DNA from: Nautilus pompilius
Lineage: Eukaryota > Mollusca > Cephalopoda > Nautilida > Nautilidae
Length of the DNA: 64,000 nt
Assembly (NCBI GenBank): GCA_018389105.1
Contig: JACATO010001561.1
Coordinates: forward strand, 33,501-97,500
Reading direction: 5' to 3'
Part shown: positions 49,701-61,437 of the stretch, one piece after another
How the letters are laid out: the number at the start of each line of letters is the position of its first letter
Position numbering within the stretch: position 1 is the stretch's first letter
Notes under the pieces: generated by a model
Database searches by the model: none
Told to the model about the DNA's origin: nothing
What the model saw: only the letters and a program-made list of their open reading frames with translations
Made by a program: the position numbers and the translations under genes

Positions 49701-50734
49701 AGGCCCGGCTGTACTATTCAAACAAAGAGTGCATGGCGTCTGGGAACTAGAAATAACAACTCTGCCATCATCTTTGCCAAAACAGCAGATTCGTCACTCT
49801 AGTACCCACTGCTGGCTGGGACGTCTTCTCTTTCTCTCGAGGAGCAAAAAATAAAAAATAAAATTGTCAATTTATCATTTAACCAATTTATTTAATAACT
49901 CGTGTTTTCTTTTTGGTTAACGGTGCTGCTTTTATAGAGTTTCCTTCACGAGATTGCAGCACCGCAAACTGTGACGTTTTCTAGAGATGAGATCATCTTA
50001 AAGGTTGCGTTGTCCACCTAATAAATAAAGGTATCAGAGAGAAACAAGGTAATTTCAGCTAAGTGTTGTTTAAATTTTAAAATATTTTAGTAATTGTTTG
50101 CTTGTGAGTACTTTACAGTTTTATTCAAGATATCAGAGGGACAAGAAAAGATGGCATCGTGTAAGTTTTTGGCACAATTTAAATATCTACACTGACGGCC
50201 ATAAATGCGGACTTACCAACGAAACCTTCCACATTTTTCAAATACAGCTGTTAGGGTGGAAACATTATTCTGTCACCCGAAATTATTCTGATGTATAGAA
50301 TTATATCACTGGTAAAGCAATGTTTAAACATTTGTCTTGTCTCTGATTTATCGTTTTTATTATTCCTTGCTTAAATAGATTTTCTAGTCGACGCGATATT
50401 GAACCGTTTTCTGTTTAATGAAGATCCCTACCTTACTACTATTACTCTGTAGTCGCATCTCCATGAAAAGTCACTACAGAAAGGATGTTCAATGCAGAGG
50501 TCTTATGAATATCAAACAAACGTTTAATGACCTTATGATGTTCAAAATATATTTTCTACTGCACCACACAATGAACTCTTTGTTTGTTTGATACAAAAGG
50601 TGGCGCGATAATTTTGGCTACTGCTGTATTTTAAATTTATTAGTGCTCCCTTTTCATTTGATGACTCTTTTGCATATTCTCGACTACCTATAATTTGAAG
50701 TGTTACATTACCGAATCATAAAATTCAAAAAAGC

Positions 50735-51265
50735 TCCACCAAAAGGCGTCTGAAAGAGGTGGGCCTGACTGATGGGCGACATGGAAATTTTAAAAAAAAG
50801 AAGTTTGAATCAGGAAGGGAACTTTATGATTACTTTATTCAAGGATGATACAAGGTATTATGAGATAGAAAGAGAGCTAATTGGAAGTCTTTGGCTCAAA
50901 GAGAAAAGAGTAAGAAAAGGCTGGAGAATGATTCGGTGAGAGGTTTACGATGTATTCAGTTAACCATAGAAAAATTTTTCTAAAGGATGGGGCGGGGACC
51001 TTTTAGTGAATCTCAGCTGGAAACTGAATAGAAATATATGGGATTCTTACAATTGTCTCATCACGCGGTACCTTGGTCCTGGCTTTATTATACAACAAGA
51101 CAATGGTACCAAACAACAATGCAAACGTTGATGTACAGTATCTATCATAAAACGAAATAGATGAAATGCCGACAACTTAATTGAACTCATTTGGGATGAA
51201 CTATAGAGAAGAGTGAAGAAATAGGAAACCAACCCATCCCCTGCAAATATGGAATCACTTAATAG
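50735..51265 (+). pseudogene. Tc1-like transposase relic in the Lhx3/4 intron
   Basis: It is read across frames on the plus strand. TKRRLKEVGLTDGR-like HTH-linker sequence at about 50740 is followed by decayed catalytic sequence. YLGPGFIIQQDNGTKQQCKR (about 51070-51129) contains the second catalytic Asp in QQDN. ELIWDEL at about 51184 corresponds to the IEHLWDEL block, followed by RRVKK and a TNPSPANM-like C-terminus at about 51220-51245. There are many stops and the N-terminal half is mostly lost. It lies on the strand opposite to Lhx3/4. Confidence 0.75.
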
Positions 51266-51613
51266 AAAAATGGAGTTTTTTTTGTTTTTTTTGCTTTCTC
51301 AAAGAAATTAATAGTTTGGATGATAAACATATGTAGAACGGTCATCAAGCAAAAAGAAGCTAAACTTGTGTGCTGAAAGTTCCCATATAAACTGATTCTA
51401 ATACTTCGTCGTGTGTGTATCTTCTAGTAGCCGCACGGCATAATTTACGCACCACTCTAAGCATTAATAAATTGATCGTTTATGGAAAATAAAATAATTC
51501 AGTGATGATTCCGTATATGCTTATCTTTCTACCTTTATTTCTTTTTCTTGTATTATAATTTTTTCTTTCGTTCTTCCCGTTTTGTCCCCCCCCAGATTAC
51601 TTTTATAACTTAC

Positions 51614-51816
51614 CTCTGGCTTTGGCAGCCTCGTAGTCGCCCTTGCACACCAGCTTCCTGTCTTCCATCAGGTAGAACTCGTCTCCCGTGTTCAGCTGTC
51701 TGTTACACATCAGACACGCGAAGCACTCCAGATGGTAGACGTAGTCTTGGGCGCGCCGTACCACCTGGGTCGGCGGAATGCCCTTGTCACAGCCTGCGCA
51801 TTTTGTACCGAACCGC
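51614..51816 (-). CDS. Lhx3/4: Lhx3/4 (Lim3) internal exon: LIM domain 2
   Basis: This exon encodes the second LIM zinc-binding domain of an Lhx3/Lhx4-class LIM-homeodomain transcription factor, a nuclear protein that specifies motor neurons and neuroendocrine cells in animals. The translation runs from [12 protein letters not shown] to GDYEAAKAR, about 67 residues. All eight zinc ligands are present: C6, C9, H28, C31, C34, C37, C57 and D60. The blocks [17 protein letters not shown] and [10 protein letters not shown] are typical of Lhx3/4 rather than Lhx1/5 or Islet. The exon is bounded by an acceptor TTTTATTGCAG and a donor AGAG|GTAAGT, both on the minus strand. It ends one base into a codon, and the next exon supplies the other two bases to make Glu. 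The preceding LIM1 exon was not found between here and 64000. Identification rests on recognised family motifs, not a database search. Confidence 0.95.
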
Positions 51817-53113
51817 CTGCAATAAAAGTAAATAATTACAAGTTTACAAATGGTTGCAAGGTGGTGTTAAACTGCAAACGTGTGTATTAGGCGCTTAGAT
51901 TCGATAGCGCAGGTCGACATCTTTAGAAATTAGTTGTATTTCATTAAAACCAGAGCCCATCAGATCGAGAAGATATCGGCAAAATCACGTGTACGCAATC
52001 GACATCAGTCAGATTAAAGCGCGTATACGAAACTAGCATGAAATGAACAGTTTCGAGGTTTTGAGAACTATTCAAAACTTCCATTCAAAGTAAATGCAGT
52101 CACTGTGATAATCAGCCACCTAGCTTAGAAAAGAATGGCTTTAACTCTAGTTTTACTGGTAGGATTTTCACCAGGCTTCGCTCACTTCATTCTTCGACTT
52201 TACAGAGTATCTAATCCAAACGTGAATAAACCGGTTATTACTTACTTACACACACACACACACAAACGAGTCACGCCTACAGTTGCCAAGTTTACACTAC
52301 AGACCTTCTGATGAACCCGCAAAACCTGTTTATGGCGACCACTGGCAAGGTCGCTATTCCTGAGCTGTTTAATTGTAATGAATAATAATTTTTAAAACCA
52401 TTTATTCCTTACTGATTTCCGTATTCGATTTAAAAGACCTTGTCATGTGCATTATTTCTGCTAATTTAAATCACGAAGATGTCTAATAAGCAGCGAGACC
52501 GTTCGCCTTGATACACCCGATATTCGTTATAAAGGCTGCCAGTTCTGAGTAAGCATCTACGTCATTCAGAAGCTAAAAGTTGCATAACTACTACTCCAGG
52601 TGGCGCTAATACGTGCAGCTAAAACAGAAACTGAAAGTAAAGTTAAAAAACACGGAAACAAAGTTTGACAGAAATACTTGACTCTATATAATAGCACCAT
52701 GGCTCATACCTACAGACTCGCCCGGCTCTAGTTGATGCTGTACACCTGTACGTTAGAAAACATTTTACCTTTGTTTTAAACATTTTTTTAGAGTTTATTT
52801 TCAGTGATGCGAACTCAGCCGGGGTTTGTTGTTGTTGTTGTTGTTTTGTGTCGACAGTTACAATTCCGGGCGAGGAGAAGCGGGACCAACACAAACGAAT
52901 ATTTGCCGTGCTGGAGGAGAGCGTGTCCGGGTCTCCCGTGCTCTTATTTTTACAGACGTTTGATACGGCAGTCGGCGTCACGTGTCGGTTATTGGCCAAC
53001 AGCCGGGTGACGCACGACCAGCGGCGAGCGCGACAAAGAAGAAGCGACCCACCGCCAGCTCGTGCAGAATGCAGCTGTCTGGAAATATAGCGTTCTCCAT
53101 TTCAAAAACATCG

Positions 53114-53152
53114 ACGCGCGCGCGCGCGCGCACGTGTGTGTGTGTGTGTGTG
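53114..53152. repeat. (CG)n(TG)n alternating tract
   Basis: 39 bases of strictly alternating purine and pyrimidine, changing from CG to TG repeats within a GC-rich patch. Confidence 0.93.
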
Positions 53153-54424
53153 AATCATCTGTCGTAGGAAAGCCAAATCAGCAACCCCTCCCCCCCCACC
53201 CTCTCTTTCCTATCCTCCTCCCTGTGTTCACACAGCCGATCGCCGCTCGCTAACCGTCATACGGCGGGGCTGTGTATGTTCAGACATTAACCTCACAGCC
53301 ACGAGCGGGCGAACGTGTTACTGCTGAAATGTCAGGAAACTCCCCGGACGCCGGCTGACGAGTTCAGGGCGATGGTTGGCCGCGTGGAAACCTTTCTTGA
53401 CATTTAGACTCGTGACAATTTTCCGGATAAATGTCATAGCCGGGCCGGAGTTAGATGGGGCGCTGATCGATCCTAACCGAGCGGGACGGATGCGAGCCCT
53501 GGTAATTTCAGCTGTTGTTGGCAGTTATGTAAGCTTGAAAAGGAAACTACTCCGTGGAGGGACCGCAGTTAATAATGTAGATAAACAACTATTTATCATA
53601 ATTAAATACTTGAAACACGGTTCAATAGTACAAAGACTGCACGCGGGGAGAGCTCGCTATAAGAACTACTGTAAGGAAAGGAAAACTGGCGAGCCAAGCA
53701 TTTTTCCATCCAAAAATAAAATCGGTTTTCTGTGTAGGACGGACGGGAGTAATGGAGCACTCCTCTCTGGTCGCCGTCCTGTCCGCCCGCCTGATGTGCG
53801 ACACTGCTTTCCCAACAAGACTTAGTATCTTCGAAGACCGGGGTGTGGGTGTAAGATGTATGCGTGTCTACCTAGCAGATCGTTAGCAGTTGACAGTCCA
53901 CCCACCTAAACACACCTGGTCGCCCAACACACACCTGAAGGGGGTGTAAAGGGCCCCCCTTCTCTCTTTTTACACAATTAAATCGTTTTGCTCTGCAAAT
54001 TATAATTTTAACTTCTTATCTATAAAAGAATAAATGTTTGCTTTTACTAGCGGTATGGCTACACAGCTTAGATTTTAAAGATAAAAGTACAGCTTCTGAC
54101 TCTGATTGGGTTTCTTAATGATTTAATACGAAGGAAGAAATACAATGTGTCACGTTCAGCCAGACCTGGGTGAGCTCCACACGTCTGGATTGATGAAGAC
54201 AGCTAACGAATTAATGTTCGGTTCTATTTCCTAGTATTTTATCATCTGCTGACACAAATGTTGCGCCGTGGGGGTCTCAAACGTACAACGATGGGCCGTC
54301 ACACCGGTAACCATGGTAACCGCGAGTGCTCGATTTTATGATATATCATTCGTCAATCAATTTCTATTAGTACACTAGTTTTAAGATGATTTTCTTTCGG
54401 AAACAGCCAATATTTATTTTAAAT

Positions 54425-54495
54425 TTCTGAATGGGGGGGTACGAACTCGCGAGACTGTCCGCTGCTTCTCTATCCTCTGAGAGCCGGAGAGCCTT
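54425..54495 (-). repeat. Possible tRNA-derived SINE head
   Basis: The minus strand reads GGCTCTCAGAGGATAGAGAA (A-box-like) and then CTCGCGAGTTCGTACCC with a B-box-like GTTCGTACC. Spacing fits a tRNA head. No body shared with other copies was found. Confidence 0.4.
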
Positions 54496-57400
54496 CTCTC
54501 GCCCAGCCTCCGAATTTGTTAACGGTTATTATTAGCTGACAAATTTCATAATATAAGCGTCACTGCAGCATGATTTGAAATTTTGAAAGAAAAAAAAAAT
54601 CAATAAACAGCTTTTAAGTTAATTAAAAACAGAAGAACAGCATTTGTGAGAAGGGCTGTTTTTGTTCTCCTGTCGGGTGTTTTTTTAAGCGCGCAGAACG
54701 AAAGTAATACGTGTTGGTGTTCTGACTGTCCGTCAACAAGCGACGTTGGTCCGCTGCCAGGTCTAACTAGCTGCAGAAACAAGTGGCTGGGAACCGTTCT
54801 CAGCAATCGATGGGCGGATGGCATAATCCTCCAACTTGTGCGCATCAATGGAAGGACTCGTTGTGGCAGATGATCAATTCTTAACCCATGGTACGAGCGC
54901 CCTTATTTCCTTCTTCCCCCTTCTCCGCTTTCGGGGTAGAGGGCGCTGCCTGGAACGAGGGAAGAGCTTAGCTGGTGACTCCAATCACCGGCGGGGCGGG
55001 GTGGAAGCCCAGCCGTTAAGTGAAAACCTGTCAACGATATCCATCGCTGCAAAGACATCAAATCGGATTGTATCTGTCTGCTCTGTTAGGTATTTAGGCT
55101 CAGCGCGATGGAGAACTGGCGGTCAAGTGTTCCAGCTAAAGATTTCCCCGAACGGTTTAAGCACCGCACGACGCTCAACTCGGCACGGGCCATTACAGCC
55201 AGCGCTAGTCGCCAGCCGGAGTGTTAATACCTCCCCGGATGGCCGGCTTCCTTCCGGGTCAAGGTCATCTCTAAAAGTCTAAGACGCTGACGTTAAAGAA
55301 GTAACAATAAAAACAAGTGAAAACCTACCCAGTCTTCGGGCGAGTGATGCCAGAAGTCAATCCGTTTATTTACCCACTATCTAAACTTGTTGGCACTCCG
55401 GCCCTCAGGTTGGACTGACAGCCGGAATGCAGCAAAAGTAATTAGATAATCCACCAGAAAAGCTCCGAGTGGACTTGTACTATTCGTGCTAATAAAGGCT
55501 CCTCATTGCAGCCGTCCGATCGTTGTTCTTTATTTAAAACTAAACAAAGAGAAAGAGACATCAGTCGCGTATTACTGCTTAAAATAAAGAAAATGAACGT
55601 TTGGGAAATGCAGTGTTTATCCGTGTTATCTAGTTTTATGGTAATAGAATAAAGTCTCTATTGCTTTTTCCTTTTTAAGTATTTGTGCCGAGAAACGAAA
55701 GAAGATGAAGTTCGCTCGACTGAAAGGACAGTTAGAGAGTTGCGCTTGATATGTTCGTCAAAAAGCTAAAAAAAAAACCCTGATCCCAATCGGTGCGGAT
55801 CTATCAGAATAAAGATGTTACAGATGGGAGAGAGTTTTCTTAAATTTAGAACCGAATCAAATAATAAAACAAAAACAAAATCCAATGTTAACTGGTCTGC
55901 ACCGAAGCAGATGTCTATAATTTTTTCAAATTCTTTTTAATTGATAACCAAAATAGCAGCATAAAATCACCTTGGGAGAACAAATTAATTTATCTTGGCA
56001 CCGAACGACGATCATTATGCTTCGTCCGAATCTCATCAGACAAATGGATACATTTGAGAATGTTGATTCGTGGCAATCGCCATTTTACCGTGGTGAACTC
56101 TGACCTACAGTGCTACCCACGCTCGGTAGGATCTTACCCCTGGGCTTGGAACGGCAGGCTTGTTCAAATGAGTACGCCTTTCTCTCTATCAAATATCAAA
56201 CATCTAATGACTAATTTATGACACGCCGAGGCTATAAGTGTCTACGATTTGAAGTTTGTTTCCTCCCAGCCGATCGTTGTTTTTGTACGATTTGTCAAAA
56301 TCGGGCTGCCGATGGTAAAATATTCATATTGACAATGCTATCCCATCAAGGAAGATGGCCTCAGGGGGAGACGACTGAGTATAATTGACGGTAATTTACT
56401 TAGACTTGTGGCCACGGCCTTCGTCCTTCCGGCCTCGTAAATAATAGAAGGTTGTCGGTGGGGGTAATGAGACGGCCGCGACATAGATCTGTCTAGACGA
56501 GGCGGTCAGGGTGGAAAAGAAAACCTAATATAGACTAGCAGTGGAACAAAAGCTGCATTGTGTGGCTGGTGAGTGTCTCTGAGAGCGTGGATACTTAAAC
56601 GAATTCTTCTTTTAAAATTTATAAACAGGAAAAATGTGTTTTTCGGAACATAAACTCTGAAATAATCTTATTAGGGGACTTTCGTGTGTGCATATGTATG
56701 CGTGTATGTCCTTTTTAATTCCTTGATATTTCTCTTTGTCAGCTGAAGTGATCAGCCAAATGTTCACTGGCTCAAGGCTACGAAGCCAGCAGATACTTTT
56801 TTGTAGACCACCATTAGTCTCAGTTAATAAATAATAGAGACGAGACGACTCTTAGCTTTCTGACGTCCTGTCGAGCCTTCCTTATTCTTGCAGGTGTTTC
56901 CGAAAACAGCAGAAAGAAAGACTTAAGTCTTTAAAAAAAAGGGGGGTGTTTCACCTGGACGAAATGAGTTTCGATAATACGAACACAGTCCTTTTTCAAA
57001 CAGAGCTATTTACTCGCGTATATTTCCCAGACTGCACCGCGCAGAGTTTAGTTAGTTCCTATAACATTACCCGGTAGGAAGACTAATTGCACAGCAGGGA
57101 GCGGTAAATAGGGAAAACAAGGGTCAGGGCGGATTCGTTTTTTTCTTGTCCAAGTACTAACATGATTACGTGACTTACTAATACTTATCCGCGTCCACAA
57201 ACTGTTCCTATCAACTTTACACCGTTGTTCTTACTTTCCCATATTTTCTATTGTTTCAAAAAGAGAAACAAGCCGATTCGAGTTTATTAAACTGCACATT
57301 CACTGGGAAAATGCCATTTAATCAACTCGTATTGGCACTCATGAAACGTTACATAGGGTGGCGGGTCCGGTCTCATCAGTAGTTTATATTTAGTGGACAC

Positions 57401-57514
57401 GACGACATTCAATGAAAGAAAATTTACCTTTACTCAACTTTAATGACCGACATAAAACCCGTCTTTACGCAGCATTTCCATGACATTTACTAATCTTTCA
57501 TGTGCGATAACGTG

Positions 57515-57785
57515 TAAGTACCGTGTAGAAGACGCGGTGGTCGGTTGGAGCCCGAGTTCGAATCTCGCCTGGTAGCGGTTCGGCCTGGTGTGTCTCCCGG
57601 GCGCGATTTCTTCCTTGCTTTATTTTACCAGCCGGCGCATTGATTTCTTCCGGGTGCTCCGATTTCCCGCCACATCTGAAAATGAAGAGTTTGCCGGAGG
57701 CATTTGTCGCACACTTGTATTCACTAAGGAAAGCATCGGGAAACCACCTCAGCCATCCACTTCTCCGGTAGGGCTCTGAGCCGTG
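57515..57785 (+). repeat. tRNA-derived SINE, copy B of a shared family
   Basis: The head at about 57520-57570 contains GGTGGTCGGTTGGAG and a B box GTTCGAATC (57556-57564). The body carries CTTCCGGGTGCTCCGATTTC followed by CCGCCACATCTGAAAATG, matching the core in the copy at 42.72-43.01 kb. This kind of 'CTCCGG.TTTCC..CCACA' core recurs in many metazoan SINEs. Overlapping short frames on both strands here are not genes. Confidence 0.75.
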
Positions 57786-58069
57786 CATCTGGCCAGACCA
57801 CTCGTGCTGCTGCTAACGAGTAGGAAGTATCATGTACAGATGGATTTTTACGCTAATTATTAAATATAGAGTAAAAACAGATTTTCTTCCGGTGTTTCAA
57901 TAAAGTGGATGCTCCCTCGATGCGTGAAAATGTTGACAACGTCGCAATCAGACCGACACCATACAGGATTTCAGTGTTTAGTAGCTGTCTGACTCGCTCG
58001 ATGAGATAGAGCGAGGGAAATGAGTTGTATTACAAAGGATGATACCAAAATGGTGATGGGTAAGGAGAA

Positions 58070-58505
58070 GGTTAACTGAATCTCGTGGCTTGGTAGACTG
58101 AAGTCGGTTAATGCAGTGGAACAAAAGCTGAAGGCACATTACAATAAAGACTCTTAGAAGTTGGATGAAGAAGGTAAAAAAAGTAATGGCAGAAAGCGTT
58201 CTGGAAGACCAGGGGGCGCCAGTCGGGAGATCGGTGAAGCTGTCGAAGAAGCCATTTTCAGAACGCTGAGGAAATCGCCCGACCGCGTCTCACAAGAAAT
58301 GTACATTCTTTTAACAGTTCATAGAAATTCTGAAAGCCAGGTTTCTCCAACAAGGCACCGATCGAAGAAATTATCAGCCATCAGCCCCCCCCCCCAACAG
58401 CTGGAGAACGAGTTCAAAAGACACCGGCGAGCGCTCTGTCAATGGAGACAGCGGCTATGTAGCAGTTGGAAGAAGTCATTGCTATATCACTCGAAAGTTT
58501 GAAGC
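58070..58505 (+). pseudogene. mariner-like HTH (DUF4817-type) fragment
   Basis: The frames read WLGRLKSVNAVEQKLKAHYN (about 58085-58145), then DEEGKKSNGRKRSGRPGG and EAVEEAIFRTLRKSPDRVSQ, and after a +1 shift SYSSLHRILKA (about 58308-58340). This is the two-helix DNA-binding region with the GRP linker found at the N-terminus of mariner-type transposases and DUF4817 proteins in invertebrates. No DDE core follows. It is a truncated relic with at least one frameshift and a stop near 58155. Confidence 0.65.
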
Positions 58506-61149
58506 TTACGGCTTTGTAATAATACGTACTTCTTTTTTGTTTGTTCCATCTAATGCAGTTAAAAGGTCACCGAACAAAGACCGTATTAACGCACTGTCAT
58601 CGCCCAGCACGTGTTCTCATTTTCCTTTGTAGTCTACATCGCTAATATATTCAGTGGAACTCATAAACGGCCGCAGAGATTCGTGGAGAAGCCTCCGTTT
58701 TGCCGACTGGGGCCGGAGCCAAACGATCTGCTGCTCCTACGTTCCTTCGCTGGCTGAACTAACATGGAGCGCTATCCACAATTCATCTTTTATTTACTTC
58801 ACGTATGTAATTGGCAATCAATCGGATATCTTTTATCCATAAAAACTCAGGATCAAATTCGTGCCTCTTAATACGGTTTTGTCTGTTTTGATGAATTAAA
58901 AATCAGCTCCTGCGTGAACGACTGTCTGAAAGTGATTGCGTTAAATAATTGAAGAAGAAAAGTCGATTTACGCCGCCAGCCTGCAGCCGGAATCGTATGG
59001 CAAAACAACATCCGTATATTTACCTTTTAAATAAAACATGAACGCACCTAATTTGAATAAAAAGGAGTAAAAGACAGGAGAGATTCCGATCTGAGAGATA
59101 AACTACACTGAAATGAAGAAAAAGAGAGAGTGTATAATCGAAGATTGATCTATCTCGCAGCCACTAACGAGTTTCTTCATAAATAGAATCGCTTTTAAAA
59201 GGGCGCTTATCTTTGATTCGGCTGATGATTTTGCATCTTTTTAAAAAATGTTAAATAAATGAATGTTTCATTACTTTTTCCACTGCTGGTTTTTGTGAGA
59301 GCTTGTTTAGCCTAGCCCTCGGATTTTATGCTACTGCAGGGAATAGAGCAGGGGAAAAAACATCTGTTTTAACATCTCGCGACCCCCTTAACACGATAAT
59401 TTCTCGAGCCCTCTGAAACAAACGCTTTGATCTTCTACGGTTAGTAGATTTCCGAAGATAGATAAGTCATTTTCTCCCTCCTAACTACTCCAATCCTTCG
59501 CGATAACCACCAGAGGTCGCCATAACAAATCGAGTCACAATTAGTTTAAAATGCCTACGTTTATATCTATTGTGTTATTTTCTAGCGAGTTTAAAAAAAA
59601 CAACATGAATCATACGTAAATATAATTTCACTCCGAATAAAAGGGAAGGTGGCATTTCTAAAAATAATAATCGATAGCATGCTGGGTGATGTCTACTTAT
59701 CTCTCATTTGTGTATCCAGCGAATAAATATATTTCCGTCTTGGTCGATTAATGATGGAAGGATTTTCAGAATGAAATGAGATTATGAGAAAATCCTGAAT
59801 CGAACGTCTACGTTCACAGGAGATTAATAAACACAATTTTGTTGGTTTTTATAGCAAAGAAAGGCTGAGGATGCAAAGAGTCGTTTGAGGTCTTGTTTGA
59901 TAAGTTAAAACCAGATTGTCAGCTACGCCGTCATTAAAAAAAGAGAGAGTGGAATTTATCTGTGCTACCTGTTCTGGTATTGGACAGAAAACCGCCGATA
60001 GCTTTCCAGAGAAAACGAGTCTTCAGCTGAAAAGTACCGCGGATATCTAAAAAACGAGACGATAAGCTAGAGAGATAACGCTACGCTCTTTTAAACATCT
60101 AGCACTGTGCAGAAAATTTGCGGTATTTACGCTCTCGCCCAGAAAAAAAGCACTTTTTCCCCTCTCTTTTTTTGACAAATTCGTCAATATTAACAAAGCG
60201 GCAGTTTCACGTCTTTCCCAGCATGCTTAGCGCGCCAAACTAGCTCAAGCGACACACATGTGAAATCTACGGGCTAGCAAGTGCCCTGTTGACAATTTTC
60301 GTAGATTTACTGTAGACGTCTCGGTGTTGAGAGTAACAGTAAAAATTAACTGTACTGTTAAAAATACTCGAATTTCTAGTGGTTTAAACCCTGTATCGTG
60401 AATAACGGTCTCTCCTCAGCGTTAGTTCAGTCGGCAGACTCCCCCAGCTTAATGTCTGTTGCGCATCTCTATTACCCGCTCGGAGTATATTATAATATAC
60501 ATTCTTTTTACAAACAAAAGCCATCAGAAGAAATCGCGTCTGTTCATGTTATTTTCTTACCGCAAGAAAACAGCTTAATTAGCATAATTTCAGGGAGAGA
60601 ATGCATATTATTTTTTCATTGAGGCATTTTTACACCCTTTCGAATGTCACCAACAACTGAGAATACTGGTAGATTACGACGTCGGGAGCCCCCATTCAGC
60701 GGGTGGGGAAGGGAGACAATCGACGAAGTCCTTCCGTTAATCGCAGAAAGTCTTTAGAGAAGCCAGTTATTTGGCACAAGTAAGACGCAAAAAGAAGCAC
60801 CAAAAAAGAATGAAAAGACGTTTAATCAAAGAGAAAATCTATCTATAAATGAAAATTAAATAAAATTTTGATTTATATTTAACTCATAATATTAAAAGCT
60901 ACATTGCTTTCCTTTTTATTTTAATTGTTAATACATATATTTAAAAGTATTAATCCTCCAAATTTTTTTACAAAACATTTTTATTAAATAATATTTTTAG
61001 AAAACATCTTTTATTTCCCTCTTTCTTCTAAAAAGAAAATACTGAATTATTTACGTATTCTGCTTAGCATTTTGTGTCATCCCCAACGTTATTTTCAACT
61101 ATCACCAGACAATGAACTAAAACACGTCTTTAATGTGTCGTTAAATATC
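58506..61149. other. Unassigned non-coding DNA
   Basis: No gene, RNA or known element is recognised. The stretch is relatively free of simple repeats and probably belongs to the upstream intron or 5' flank of Lhx3/4. Confidence 0.5.
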
Positions 61150-61437
61150 ATGTAAAGGCCACCTTATCAGTAAACGTCATGCAAAGACCACCTTATCAGT
61201 AAACGTCATATGAAGTCCATTTTTATCTGTAAATGTCGTGTAAAGTTATTCTTTATCGGTAAATGTAATATTTACCTGTAAATGTCATGCTTATTGAATA
61301 TTTTATAAAGTTCGTCTTTATTAGTAGATGCCATGTTAAGTTCATGTTTATTGGTAAATATCTTGTAAAGTTTATTTTTATCGGTGAACGACGTGTAAGG
61401 TTCATCTATATTAATAAACGTCATGTGAAGATGCATT
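61150..61437. repeat. Degenerate 30-bp tandem repeat, about 9 copies
   Basis: Units follow the pattern ATGTAAAGTTCATCTTTATC-AGTAAACGTC, usually 29-30 bp, with one shortened unit near 61265. Because the period is ten codons, the minus strand shows a decapeptide-like repeat (TNKDELYKIF-type) in the frame at 61272-61457. The repeat is diverged and the frame lacks other support, so I treat it as non-coding. Confidence 0.8.

Larger units (their letters stand above)
45598..51613 (-). other. Lhx3/4 intron (LIM2 to homeobox)
   Basis: This 6.0-kb intron is inferred from exact phase agreement of the two exons. It carries a Tc1-like transposase relic (50735-51265) and a weak tRNA-like stretch near 46650-46770. 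Most of the rest is AT-rich and unassigned. Around 49110-49290 is a stretch rich in TAAT-type and octamer-like sites that might be regulatory. Confidence 0.75.
51817..57499 (-). other. Probable Lhx3/4 upstream intron, non-repetitive part
   Basis: This is assumed intronic because LIM1 and the 5' exons were not found. About 52800-53500 and 54880-55280 are GC- and CpG-richer, but the open frames there have no recognised domain. A 39-bp alternating CG/TG tract lies at 53114-53152 and a possible SINE head at 54425-54495. The stretch 56240-56510 has a complex composition and could be regulatory. An alternative first exon of Lhx3/4 could be in one of these GC-rich patches, but I cannot point to it. 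Confidence 0.45.

Noticed and set aside
53376-53825. 149-codon plus-strand frame upstream of Lhx3/4 LIM2
   Set aside because: No domain, no repeat relation and no splice context are recognisable. It lies in a GC-rich patch where long chance frames are expected.
54836-55282. 148-codon plus-strand frame
   Set aside because: Ser/Arg/Gly-rich composition without any recognisable domain. GC-rich sequence lacking stops by chance is the simpler explanation.
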